Below the pieces are notes generated by a model. The model made no database searches, was not told the origin of the DNA, and saw nothing but the letters and a program-made list of their open reading frames with translations. Positions 47,017 to 58,544 of a stretch of 64,000 bases of DNA are shown here, one piece after another. The stretch covers positions 248,001-312,000 of the forward strand of contig JALBUN010000005.1 in assembly GCA_025174535.1 (NCBI GenBank), given 5' to 3'. Each line of letters opens with the position of its first letter. The stretch's first letter is position 1. Source of the DNA: Cantharellus purpuraceus. Its lineage: Eukaryota > Basidiomycota > Agaricomycetes > Cantharellales > Hydnaceae. The position numbers and the translations under genes are program-made.

Positions 47017-49814
47017 CCTAGCTTGTTCATAAAACCTATGTCGTATAGCAAATCGCGCCGTGTGTAGCATCTGGGACAGAACTATATCATGAAGCCACTC
47101 CTTTGATCCCTGTAATACCAGTGTTCAATAAACAACATTTTAATGTAATAGCTATGCACGTGTTGTGTAGTGAGGTTTAAGATCTTGGTCTTGTTGAATT
47201 CTAAGCGATAAGTGACTTCGTAGGAAAGGAGGCGACTGTTGGCAAGTCAAATGCAAGCTTGCTGCAACCCGACCCTCTCGTATAGCCAACTGCTCATCCG
47301 ATATGAGCACCTATTGGTCACCGGTCAGGGTCTAGTGTCACATGGAGTCTTCCTCCTGGGTGCATTGTCTTCATGCTGATGCTATTCAAATGTATGCTCA
47401 GTGCGGATGAGAGTCGTGTCTCGTAGACAAGATGAGCGCCTTCACAAAGATCTGACGCACTAATTACTTACACTGCATTGATTTTACCTCGTTCAAGTAC
47501 TTCGAACGTGGGTCGAAAACAGTGTTTTGAAAATGCCAAGATACATGTCGTGCTGATTCTGTCAGACTGATAGCACACAATCGACTTGTTCTGGCTGCTG
47601 CTGCTTGTGACTATGTCGGGGTCCCGTCTTGACCCCTTCCATTTCCATTGACCAGCTGGACGGACTGGGGAAACTGCCTTTTTCCTAGTGAGAAGTACAT
47701 TACCCATTCTTCTTCTTTCTTGATTTTTCCTTTCGTTAGTCACTGTTCGTCTGATAGTCAAACGTGAATAATCTATTGGGTGGGCCGGATGGGCACAGGC
47801 TTGACACAAATCTCGATGAGGAGGTCATTTAGCATCGACAGAAATTTATCAAGGCCTCCCTCTGCTTACCCATTTACAGTTCAAACGATGGTGCAATAGT
47901 GGTTTCGAGTCTAGCCAAGCAGCGGTAATAGAGCGTCCCATGTGTTGCATCTCACACTCCCCTCTAATGTAACTTAATGTCAGACTAGACTAGGTTGTAA
48001 ATTGTGATCAAAGATGATATTCTTCGGCGAATGTGGAGAGTTATGATATGATCGGATGACAGGCGTCAGCGCGCCTTCAAACTCCGAATCTCCGATTGCC
48101 ATCAGTTCCATTGTAGGGAGGGGCTTGACAACACGGCATATACACCATCCCTGACTGTCACAGAATCCCGTAAGAAACTTTTATCAATGAGGAACACGCA
48201 ACTGTCACTCATCACTTTGAGGGCATCTGGAACTCAACAACCAATGGCCATATCATTTTTCAGAGTGACAACAGAAAATGACAGATGATCGCTGCTATGC
48301 GCTCTAAGCACTGCTAATTCTCAAATATCCAGGCTCGATATCAACAAATAGTAATGCTGTATGAGCCAGATTCGTGATTTCCTTTTACTATGCGGGCTTC
48401 TGTCTACGAGTTCTCGAGACATTGCTGCCGATGCGTCTTCCTTATGTTGGGACCGGGATCTCTGAACGTGCGTTGATTTTCTGTTCTCCTCTAGTGTGAT
48501 ACGCGACATACGCTTAGAAACCTTTTTCGCGGATTGATATCTTTGACACATTGCAGTGTTCACTGATTGACTGGGTACATCCCGTACAACCCATGTAGCT
48601 TTGACCATGACTCGAGGATCAAGCAACGCTTAATCGTACCTCTCTCATTGTTCGCTCCATTCGTTACATCTGATGCCTCTGTGCTGTATGAAAATACCTG
48701 TCCTTTTATTCGTACCCTGTGGTGAACAGAATCCCGGTCAAATCTCGTGTAGGGAATGTAACCGGCCTCTCGTCTTATCCTGGGCTCCTACTACTCTTTC
48801 AAAGAAGCGACATCCAATAGAAACTATTCTTACTGGCAAGGCTCTAGCTCTGCGGATGGAAAACCTGCTATTTCCTCCAGCAGATGCGTCAACTGGAGAC
48901 ATACCCGGCACACTCAAGTCATCTTGTACTCACTCCTTCTCGAGTATGATTTCCAGTGCCAAGCTATGTTGGACGTACGTGCGCAGTGGATACTTTTTGC
49001 AGGGCGAGTGTTGACTTATTGTTCTTTATCCTTTCAATAATAGTCAATGGGACATGATGGTACACGTTTGCTTCAAGTTTGAATGATCAATTGACTCCAT
49101 GCATGTTCTGCACTGCAGCCATAATAACCTCTATGCAGAATACCACTGCTGATGATGTGTCGCCTTGTTTCCAGTGTTTTTTAACACAAGCTTTAGGTAT
49201 CATGCAATTTTGCTCTAACTCTGAATTCTAAGTGGGCACTATAGAACGAGTATCGTGAATCTCAGCTAAATGATACATTCTAGGTGTCGCCTTCGAATCC
49301 GAATGCTGTGACAAAATTTGCAGTGGGTGGCCTTTGGCTGGAGTTGGTGACAGGGATGTTAGGAACATGATTTCGTTAAGTGCTTAGCGCAGCACGAGAC
49401 ACAGTCTGAGTGTGTCGCTTAACTCGCATATGTAATAACGACCGCCATATGAAATCAACTAGCAAGAGAATAAAGATTCCAACTTATTAACCAGAAAAAA
49501 AATGCAGATAGAAGCGGTAATGCTGGTTCGTTCCTCTGGTGAGACGTTGCAAAGGAGGACAATCGGCAAGATAGTGTGCCTGGCCCAGTGTCACAGATGT
49601 GACACTGACCTAGCTTATGGCGAGTGACACTCCACCCCTAGTAAGCAATATCTGAATTATCTATAGTGACATAAATTGCCTGTTGACATCATATTTCAAG
49701 TTGCCATCCTCGTCAACAAGGCCCCCCGATGCTTCTTCTTTACCACCAGTAACCTCGTTCGCTTGTTAGCTCGATCTGATTACAATCTGATGCCATCGAC
49801 CACAACCCCACTAG
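47017..49814. other. 2.8 kb without a convincing gene
   Basis: Open frames at 47468-47809 (-), 48321-48626 (-) and 48673-49014 (+) have no motif or splice context I can support. The right end should contain the promoter and first exon(s) of the ankyrin gene; a Ser/Pro-rich stretch at about 49692-49750 ending before GTAACC could be one. Confidence 0.4.
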
Positions 49815-50285
49815 GCAACACTGGCCTTCGCAGCCCGCCTGTTTCAGGCATCCCGAGATGGGGGACCTGACGCCGACGAGTTGCTTTCAGCTTCCTTTGA
49901 TCGAGGCTTGCCTCCAAACCTGCGTAATGAGCAGGGTAACACAATGATACTTCTAGCGTCCTATCACGGTCACGTAAGTCGTCATCTGCTAATAATTCCT
50001 TTTACTTTTCTCCTCCCAAATCAACAGGCGTCGACTGTTCGCTTGTTGTTGAAATACAAGGCCGATCCAAACATCTTGAATGACCGGGGCCAGTCTGCTC
50101 TTGCTGGCGCCGTGTACAAGAATGAAAGAGATGTTGTCGAGGCCTTGCTCGAAGGAGGAGCAGATCCCAACATTGGAACACCCTCTGCGATTGCTGCAAC
50201 CCAGATATTTAGTAACGATGCATTGGCGGCTTTATTGAAAGAGAAAAGCAAAGTCGAAATTGCGGCTACTCCAGCCTCAGTCTAG
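49815..50285 (+). CDS. Ankyrin-repeat protein (5' exon not resolved)
   Basis: Exons 49815-49973 and 50028-50285 are clear, with a GTAAGT donor and AACAG acceptor between. The protein reads ATLAFAARLFQASRDGG, then NLRNEQGNTMILLASYHGHA, STVRLLLKYKADPNILNDRG, VVEALLEGGADPNIGTP and ends KVEIAATPASV. This is two to three ankyrin repeats in a small soluble protein. The exon starting at 49815 follows CACTAG and has no ATG of its own, so a first exon lies upstream. Ankyrin proteins mediate protein binding; nothing points to a specific partner. Confidence 0.7.
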   Translation, partial: ATLAFAARLFQASRDGGPDADELLSASFDRGLPPNLRNEQGNTMILLASYHGHVSRHLLIIPFTFLLPNQQASTVRLLLKYKADPNILNDRGQSALAGAVYKNERDVVEALLEGGADPNIGTPSAIAATQIFSNDALAALLKEKSKVEIAATPASV

Positions 50286-52071
50286 ACTATACGGACTCAT
50301 GTTTCCTTGTTCTCAAATTGCTTGCCTAATATGATTTCTAGATGCCACCAATGTATCACCCATGCAGTGTGAGTGAGCATACAGAGTGGACAGTCGATTC
50401 ATGAGCACTAGCGTCGCATTGGGACCAGTATCAACTTCATTGTAAGACGTAGATCAGCAATCTGAAATGCTATTTCAAATTCAAGTGCTCCCGCTGCTAA
50501 CTCCAACTTGGGGAAGGTGGGGAATAACAATGAGTTCACTTCTATCTTTAATCCTTCAATATCTCAGTTGACGCTATCTACTCAGCAGGATCACACAGAG
50601 TGCTTGAAGCGAAGACTGAGCAAACGTGGTGCCGCCGCTCGGTCTTGCCTTTTGACGAAGATCATACGACTCGCCCTCAACGTGGACTCCTATGGGTCCA
50701 CGACTCGGCAGGCCATAAACAATTTTCTAGCGCTTACTGGAGTTCACGCTCTTTCTGCTGAACTCCAGGTAAGCAGTCCGTAGTATTCTGCCAACAACAT
50801 TAGTATTTAATATACGCTCTTTCTGCTGAACTCCAGTCTCCGCCTGCCTAAGTTGTTACCTTTGCGCTGAGCCATCAGCAAAAATACTACAAGGTGTACT
50901 GTGATTGCCATACAGAGTACACTTACAATGTTATACGTGGTCTATTATACACTAGCTCAGAGGGGCTTACTGCTTCCAGTCTTAGTTTGCTAGAGGGTCA
51001 AGTTGGCTTCAAAGTTATGCTTTGGCTCTCGGCAGCAACTGAGCCGAGCTGGCGGCAACACAAACTTAAAGCGTTGCCGTTGCGCGATACTATTTGCCTA
51101 AATGCGTTACTGTCTTTGATTTTGCCATCAATTCTTCCTTGGTGACTACACGTCGACATCACATGAGAAGCGATAACTTGATGTTTTCTACGTGTCCAAG
51201 TCTCATTGTGAGGGGAAGCGGGCTGTAGCCTCTTAGTAAAATCCTGACTCTTCGTCTCGTGGTCTAATAATACAACTGTATTACAGATCGCAGCTATGCA
51301 AAACCCTTCTTGAGGCTATACGTATTCACGGAAAGCAACAACGACACCGTGTGTTGGTCTTCCCTGGCGAGAACGGAAATCATTTATGCGCTTTGACATT
51401 CATGTTTGACGTTCCATCAGTAGTATTGACGTTCACCGAGCCATTCATGATCAGGTCGTTTCTCCCGATGCTTCGCTTCTTTTCTAAACTATGACATTCA
51501 GTACTTTTAGCATGCCATGGGTATATACTATTCTCTCCATCAAACCGAAGTCACTGCCCTCCTTGTAGGGAGTGGACTATAGTGCGTCCCAATTCGTCGA
51601 TTGCTCCGATGCCTGTCTAGAATGAGTGGCTCTCATGACGATGGGCATCATACAGCAGGGAGATCAAGCAACTTATTTGACACCAGGACTGCTGAGATGA
51701 AGTCTATTCAAAGAGTCCACGGTTTCATCGATGGTCGTATTCTCCATCCATCAGAAGAACTCATTGAAGCGTGCAGCCACTCGTTTGATCTGGTATCGCT
51801 TCATTTTCTCTGCAGCTTAAATTACTCAGGTTGATTTAGCGAGCCAGAGAGCGATATCTCCCAAATTAGCCGCACAGGAAGTGTCTTGCTCGTGTCAGAC
51901 CATGTTGATATATCATTCTCCGGTCTATGACGTTCATATCCGATGGCAGTGACGTGCTCACAACTTGAAAAGGCCTTTTGCATGAGAGTCTCATGAGAGT
52001 CTCTTGCAACGCTACTTCCCTGCTGGACACGAGCTATTGTATATCATAGATCCTTTTAAAGTTTCGTCCCA
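50286..52071. other. 1.8 kb with unassigned exon-like stretches
   Basis: Open stretches on the plus strand near 50508-50768, 50890-51145 and 51640-51834 look partly protein-like (LLTKIIRLALNVDSYGS, FIDGRILHPSEELIEACSHS). I recognise no family and cannot join them. It may be one unrecognised or decaying gene. The sequence at 50746-50836 holds a notable duplicated exon end. Confidence 0.3.
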
Positions 52072-53114
52072 ATGCATCCTATCCCCATCGCTCGGGCTGT
52101 TCTGTTGGGTATACCTCTTTTATAATCGCAATCCAGTTTGGAGGCTGATGCAAGCGATAAAACTTCCTCTCATTTAGCCTGCCTCGCCCTTTTTTGTTTA
52201 ATAGCACTAGGCCTGAGCGCAAGTCTCCTGAGTAACTCCGGACAGCTCACTTTCGATGTTGGCTTTATCTCTTTTGTCTTTGCTCAGCTCTCTGTCGCTG
52301 TGTCAGTTCTAACGCTGGTCGTTCTGATTCCCATGTGAGCATTACCATCTTTCAGGAACCCTGGTCCCAGCTTATTGGGAATCAATACGACTAGATCGGT
52401 TATTGAGGTTTTCCGTAAAAATGCTTTCACGTCCATGGTAGCAGTTGAGATCTCATGGTCCTGTAAGACAATCGTTGGCTCGGCACCTGCATTTGAGACA
52501 CTGAGGTCTTTGTGGATGCAGTTGTATTGATGGTACTCTGGGCTGCCGCTGCAGGAGAAACGACTGGTGAACTCTCCTTCTTTGATCAGTGTAATTTCAG
52601 TATGTGGCAGGAAATTCCATGGACTTATGGTCTTGTGCTTACCTTCCTCTGTGCATAGTCAGCGATAGCTTCGACCAAACACAGTGTCACATCGCCCAAG
52701 GTCTCGCCGGAGCCGCATGGTTGTGCTTCCTCATTTGTAAGCCTTCATGGCAATGTTCCCACTACTTACCGCATCTGATATTTGATCAATGCTACAGTGA
52801 TGTCATGGCACTGCACTCTGGTTGTGTTTGCCATAATAGCACATAGCCGGGGGAACACGAAAGTGTGGACATCGTCCGTAATAGGAACGAACTTTACCGC
52901 CTATTACGCCCCATCAATGACTATGGATGACACATATTCTCAGCAGTCATTAATTCCGATTCAGCAGCAACAAATGCCAATGCAGAAACAGCATATGCCA
53001 TTACAGCAGCAGCAGTACCCGCCATATTCGCAGGGGTACCCTCCCTCAGCTTATCACCCCACGCCACTGCCGCAACAGTACTTCTCTGCCCCTCCAGGAG
53101 CCGCACAGGTCTGA
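52072..53114 (+). CDS. MARVEL-like four-TM membrane protein (1)
   Basis: Six exons, 52072-52108, 52178-52334, 52395-52462, 52522-52590, 52659-52736 and 52798-53114, giving 241 residues. Hydrophobic segments are ACLALFCLIALGLSASLL, FISFVFAQLSVAVSVLTLVV, VAVEISWSFVLMVLWAAAAG and WHCTLVVFAIIAHSRG. The loop before TM4 has a Cys (DQTQCHIAQG). A Gln/Pro-rich cytosolic tail (QQQQMPMQKQHMPLQQQQ) ends PPGAAQV. The layout and the FRKNAFTSMVAVEISW segment match the downstream paralog; exon 3 is 68 nt in both. MARVEL proteins sit at membrane domains such as eisosomes or junctions; the exact role here is unknown. Confidence 0.7.
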
Positions 53115-54581
53115 AGGAGTTGCAAGAGGCTGTCCTTATGCAATTAAGTTACAAAGTGTATACCTACATATATAGTTCATATCCGTTCCTTTCGACCAGG
53201 CATTGTGGCGATTTCATTGTAAGAGAGCGAAGCTACTGACGACCTCTTATCAACTTCGTGTTCAAGTCTCGGTTATGTAGGTGAGAAAGTGCTTTCATCA
53301 TGCGCAGTGAACCTACTGATTCTGTCCTCAGTGACTCTTTGGCATGTACCTATCAACGCGACCTCTCAGGGCCATGACCAGTGAATCCGAGCAACCCCGA
53401 GAAGATCTGCCTGTTGGCAGTACGTACCACGTGCCGGCATCCCTTCGACGCTGATTCCGAGACGGACCCGGACCTATAATGTGCATACATTTTCCAAGTG
53501 GTCTTTGCACTTCACCACGAGAAATCACCGCCCCGGCACCTCCCATGCCTCGAATTACCAACTCGGGCTTTTTCCGACTATCTGCGTTGGCTGGCTACGG
53601 GACCTATGTGCTCCCACCTGATCGTCGATGAAGAACAAAGAACTTTCTGAGTATTGTCTCAGTTCTTCACACCGCCATCTCACTGCTTTGACATGTCCAG
53701 AAATATATATTTTTCGTTCTTGAGGCAATGCCTGATACTCCCGCTTGTATCCGAATCTCCCATGGTTTCAGGGAATATGGAAGCGCGGTTGCAATTTCCA
53801 AATCTGACGGGCCAACCTTTGAGGCTACGATATCCCAAGCGTTGTTCCCATTTACTGTGACCAATTGGTACGAGTGCACCAACTGACTGTATGCCACGTG
53901 AGTGCTTTGTGCTCCATGCAACATGTGACCATGGTCCGGTGGTGCGTCTTTCTTCAAATGTGTCGAAATCATGTTGGAAGCTTGGTCGTCAGGCATCTAT
54001 TGATATTGATATACATATATAGGTACAACAGCCATGGTCACCGCTTTGTGATAAGAAAGTGAGTTAAGTAGCTCTGAATTGACAGACTTGCTGATCAATG
54101 ATCAGCAAGGGGGATAGTAACTGCAAGGCACAGTCCTGTACAGTCCAACTTGAAGAGGTCTAGGCCAGGAGATGCGTGTGTGTGGAGATCGAAAATTAGA
54201 AAGTTTGAAAGCCTCAATGAACGAGCCTAATCATACATAAAGGTGCCAAACTTCACGGACATCATGCTTTTCATGTTTGTAACTGATACCTTCCAAGGAA
54301 GACACTGCACCATGCACGAGTTCACATTAATGGGTTTGGTTGCACGTACCGCCCATTATTAGACGCCCATGGATCTTGGACTTGGCGATATTAACATCGC
54401 TTAGGCACATTTGCGCGCCGATGTCGCATCAGGCAGTGAACTCTATACGCACTCAACTTGCCATTTCCGTGTTTATTTGATCGGCTGTCACAAGCTTTTA
54501 TAAGTACCTAAGCATCGAGCCATGTCAAAAGCACATCAGCGCCTTTCTTTCTCTGTCACTCCCTCTGCCATAGTCGTCAGC
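53115..54581. other. 1.5 kb between the MARVEL paralogs, no supported gene
   Basis: Short frames near 53340-53630 and 53720-53880 (+) are partly protein-like but match nothing I know. The right end is the promoter of the second MARVEL gene. Confidence 0.35.
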
Positions 54582-55560
54582 ATGGATGCCAAAACAATAT
54601 CCCTCGTCCGTTATGGGCTTTTTGGTGTGTAGTTATTCGCCCGTGTAGTGGCTCACTGACCGTCTTGTAGGTACAATAGCCGCTTTCAGTCTAATAATCC
54701 TCGGACTCTCAGGGAACCTCATCGGTGGCACCAATAATCAAGGCTTCCTCCTTCCCAACTTCCTTGGGCTTGATCTTGCCGTCGCCGTCATAACCATGGT
54801 TTTCATCGCGGTCTCGTGCGTATACTTCTGTTGACGCAGGCTCGGCTTTTAATTATTATACTCACAGACTTTCCATCGACTTTTTCCGCAAGGGCGCGTT
54901 TACATCAATGGTAGCCTTTGAAATCGCCTGGACCTGTAAGTCCATTTGCAAAGTCCGCTTGTGCGCGCAACTTACATGCGCATTCAAACGCTCCAAGTCC
55001 TTCTCACGGTGCTCTGGATTGCTGCTGCTGGCGACACAACTGCCCTTTTCTCAGGCCTAATCTGTGACACCACCTGTGAGCATACTCACTGTCAACTTCG
55101 ATTGCGTCGCGTTGATCCTCCATCTGCTTTGTTCAGTTTCAGACTTCAATGGCGACACTTTTACCTCCAACTCTTTCGCGGGAGGGTGCCACGAAACACA
55201 GGCTCTTATCGCGTTCTCATGGTTGAACTTCCTCATGAGTGCGTAGAGCATGCAGCCCCATCTATTGTTACTCAGCATTCCTCTCATGCTTTTGTAACAG
55301 TGCTAGGTTGGCATGTGACACTTATTGTGATTACCGTCATCGCCCACACACGCGGTCAAACATCTGTATGGACTGGGCCCGTCAACGGGACCGACTTTTT
55401 CAAAACTGTTGCGGTACAGCCGCAGGGTCAGATGGCATATGGTGGCGTGCAGCCACAGCATACTGGGACACCGGTGCAGCAGTACAACGTTGCTCAGCCA
55501 CAGCCAACTTACCCACCGGCGGGATATGCAAATCCTAGTCCAGGCGCCGCGATTGTCTGA
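54582..55560 (+). CDS. MARVEL-like four-TM membrane protein (2)
   Basis: Six exons, 54582-54624, 54671-54815, 54868-54935, 54998-55075, 55143-55238 and 55301-55560, giving 229 residues. It begins MDAKTISLVRYGLFGTIAAF (TM1), then LDLAVAVITMVFIAVSLSI (TM2), FRKGAFTSMVAFEIAWTFLL (leading into TM3, VLWIAAAGDTTALFSG), a luminal loop with GGCHETQ, and LGWHVTLIVITVIAHTRGQT (TM4). The cytosolic tail is Gln/Pro/Gly-rich and ends NPSPGAAIV. Tandem paralog of the gene at 52072 with the same intron positions. Every intron is GT-AG and the frame is intact. Confidence 0.78.
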
Positions 55561-56434
55561 ACATGGCAGGAGTCTACTGAGAGAATGATTTGTTTGTTGT
55601 GCTCGAATATTATGCAGAATGCGGATGGGTCGTGCTCCCTTGACCATGCACTGTGTCGATCAGATGGTCACGATATCCTTTTTGATGTAATTTGTTCAGC
55701 TGCGTTAATTTCTTTGTGCAATTGAAAGTTTTATAATGGCCGTACCAACCCTAAGCAGTAAAGCATCAGTCACCGGAAAAAGCTAACTATATTCAATTCA
55801 GGAATACGGCGGGAACAGTGGTGGGGAATTTTGAAATATTCCATGTGTTTTCTGAAGTGGAAACTCTTCTGAGAAATATAAGACAAGCTTGTACTGTATT
55901 AGACCAGAATATATACATGATATTTTAAATTTCCCAGAGTGTAAAAGTTCCAAGAAATATAAAATTTTCTGAGTGATTCCCAGGAGTGAAACGTTTTGGT
56001 GACATTTTAAATAATGAAATCCGGAAATTGACCAGAATATACATATGATTATCTGTCGGTCGTGCGTGAGGGGTTAGTAAGAATTTCATTGCGTCGCCAC
56101 TGCTAGGGTGGGTGCGAAATAGACGAACGATCCAAATTTTGTGACTTCCGAGTGTGAGCTGTGAGGCAAAGGAAGAAGAAATGAGAGACATTGAAGAGGA
56201 GAGACGTGGTATTTAAAAATGGGCGAGTGGACGAATGGCATAACTCTATGGGGCGCTAACTGCGGTACAGTACCCTCGCCGATCGTGACCACGATATTGA
56301 CCTACACACAGCATCGCAAAGAATAATAAATAAAAAAGCTACACAGGTCTTAAGGCATCAGATCCTCCCACGTCGCTGGCTCCCACTGCGACCACAGCCC
56401 ATTCGCCTCCCCACTCATCGACACCTCCCCCGCT
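55561..56434. other. Intergenic, AT-rich
   Basis: About 870 bp. A CCAGAATATA motif occurs twice (about 55901 and 56031) in AT-rich surroundings. No gene seen. Confidence 0.45.
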
Positions 56435-56706
56435 CTACACCCGCGGAATCCACCTCAACAACGTATTCGTCTGCGTGTCGATAAACTCTTGCATCTTCGC
56501 AGCGGGGCGCTGCATCACGTGTGCGCGGCGCCCGGGGTGCTTGGCCTCCCAGCGCGCGATGAGCTCCCGGGAGCTCTTACGGTCTCCCTCAATCTCAAAG
56601 ACGGCGTTTTGAGTTAGGCGCGCGTGAGGGTGGTGAGGGGGCGCACGAAAAATGGGATGAAGGAGTGCGGGGATGTGTATGATCGCGGGCTGCAATTTGA
56701 GGGGGG
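56435..56706 (-). CDS. Orphan 3' exon, product not recognised
   Basis: On the minus strand, a C-tract followed by CAAATTGCAG looks like an intron end. The open frame after it encodes an Arg/Glu-rich stretch (NAVFEIEGDRKSSRELIARW, RRAHVMQRPAAKMQEFIDTQ) and stops at 56435. No upstream exon joins it in frame; the neighbouring gene stops at 56724. It may be the cut-off end of a gene displaced by the neighbour. Confidence 0.35.
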
Positions 56707-56723
56707 GGGGGCAGTCTACCAGT

Positions 56724-58058
56724 CTAAGGCATTCTCTGTTGCCACTGGTCCATATAGTCACTGTGTTCCTGCCCTTTCTTGCAATGGCGTTCCACTGCCG
56801 CTGGTGAATTTCCCCAGAACAAGAGCATAATGTCATCTCCATCCCATCGCGCATGGTCATCCTTTGAGTCCATGATCTCCCCGGGCCGGTTTCCAGCCAG
56901 GACACTCCTAGCGCCAGCTTCCCTGGCACGCCTAGCCTCATCACATTTTTGGATTGCAACAGTCCTGTCATGCAGGATCCTAGCGGCAGTTGAACAAGGA
57001 ATGTTGGGGTGACTTTTGAGAACCTCTTTCCTGTTTCCCGACCATTTAATGGCAGCGGCACCATAATTGTAGTGCAGTAACAGGTCCGACAGCGTTGGTT
57101 TTGAGGTATGTCTCTTGAAAGCAGCGTCAATATTGTTTGGGGCATTGCTTGGTGCTAGTTCTACAAGCCACTGCAGAGTATAATGCATGTTGTATGGGTA
57201 GGTGACCTCTTCAGCCAGCTCAACGGGTCGGTTGCTTTGGGGAATGTCAGTAGTGGCAAGAAAGTGGTTTGGAGTCCGAGAAGTGATAGGATTAGACAAA
57301 TCAAATTTGGCCCGAAGCGACGAACCTTGAGTATTACAATGTGTCGTACATCGAATATGAGATGTATAGAACCATTTACAAAGACACTGTTGCGAATATC
57401 ATTGATGTCGGTCATATCGCCCACTTCCTCATACTTTGGATGACTCTCTATGATCAGCTGAAACCACTGAGGTGGAAAAAGAAAGGACAGGTGATCAGAT
57501 ATCATGCCAGTGCAATAATACTGCTGGGCATACCTCAGACCCCCTCCTATAGGGAATGATATGCATCCCATTTCCAGAAAAGGGGGAAATCCTGTGAACA
57601 CAAAACATGTATCACGTTCAAGCGGGTTGTTGCGGAAATAATCACGAATATCCGTGCTTTCCGAAGGCATGGTTGACCATTCCTTAATGACTTCTAGATC
57701 AACTGCCTGGCCAAGGCCTTTGCTCGATGAAGAGCACACGGTCAGCACTGCGTTGTACCAGGGACAACAACGATGGTTCGGATAAAAACTCACCCGTACC
57801 CGCGGGTGTCACATAGTAGTACAAGCCTCCGTCATCCAGATCGCCGTCAAGGTCCAACGGTGTAGGCCCCTCACTCTCCATCAACCAGCCCTCAGCCCCA
57901 AGGATGCACCAGCCAAGGTAGGCAAGATATTTCTGAGGTTTCAAATACAAAGAAGAGATGATCTTTAGAACATTTCGGAGGAAGAACTGAACATGGTCTG
58001 AGGGAATACCACCTTCGATATATTCGGATCTAGAGGCGGCGGTGGACATGGTCGTCAT
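56724..58058 (-). pseudogene. Unrecognised protein gene with a one-base frameshift
   Basis: Exon 1 (58058-57800) starts MTTMSTAASRSEYIEGGI. After an 82-bp intron, exon 2 starts at 57717 and reads VDLEVIKEWSTMPSESTDIR, RDTCFVFTGFPPFLEMGCIS and SIHLIFDVRHIVILK. At about 57324-57326 the frame breaks. One base later the other frame continues directly (SSLRAKFDLSNPITSRTPNH, HYTLQWLVELAP, HTSKPTLSDLLLHYNYGAAA, AGNRPGEIMDSKDDH) to a stop at 56724. No intron fits the break, so a single-base deletion (or an assembly error) is likely. I do not recognise the family; it looks like an Agaricomycete-specific protein. It is divergent from the FAB1-like gene. Confidence 0.55.
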
Positions 58059-58544
58059 TTAAGAAAGTTGTACACGGTAGATAAGAGGAAGTATAAGACT
58101 ATACGGTCGTGGGAAGTTTTCACGGCTTGAGCCAACGGCAACACTTGGTTTTCTTGATGGATTATCAATTTCTCCGAATACTCAAAGTATTCCATTGGAA
58201 CACCTCAGTAACATATGAATTTTGTTGCTCTAAGAGCGACGTTGCTTTTCAACTAGTATTGTAACTGTTATGTCCAGCCGACCTCGCTTGCGCGACGCCT
58301 ATCGCGGTCGACAGATCATGTGGAGAGCACGTGATGCGCCTGCGGAGTTTATATCCTCCTATCTCCGTTGAGCAGTCTGCCTCGTTGTTTCCGTGCTCAA
58401 CGTGCTCAATATAAAAACAGAAGTCATCTCAGTTATATCTAGCTCGAGACGCTAAGACTCCTGGGGTGAGAACAAATTTCAGGTAGTGGGTATAAAGGCC
58501 ATACTTAAATGCAGTAGGTGTTGGACGTGTGGCAACCGTCTCCA
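58059..58544. promoter_or_regulatory. Divergent promoter region
   Basis: 485 bp between the start codons of the unrecognised minus-strand gene and the FAB1-like gene. It should hold both promoters. A TATAAAAACAG-like element lies near 58411. Its short length argues against a large missing 5' exon set for the FAB1-like gene. Confidence 0.45.
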
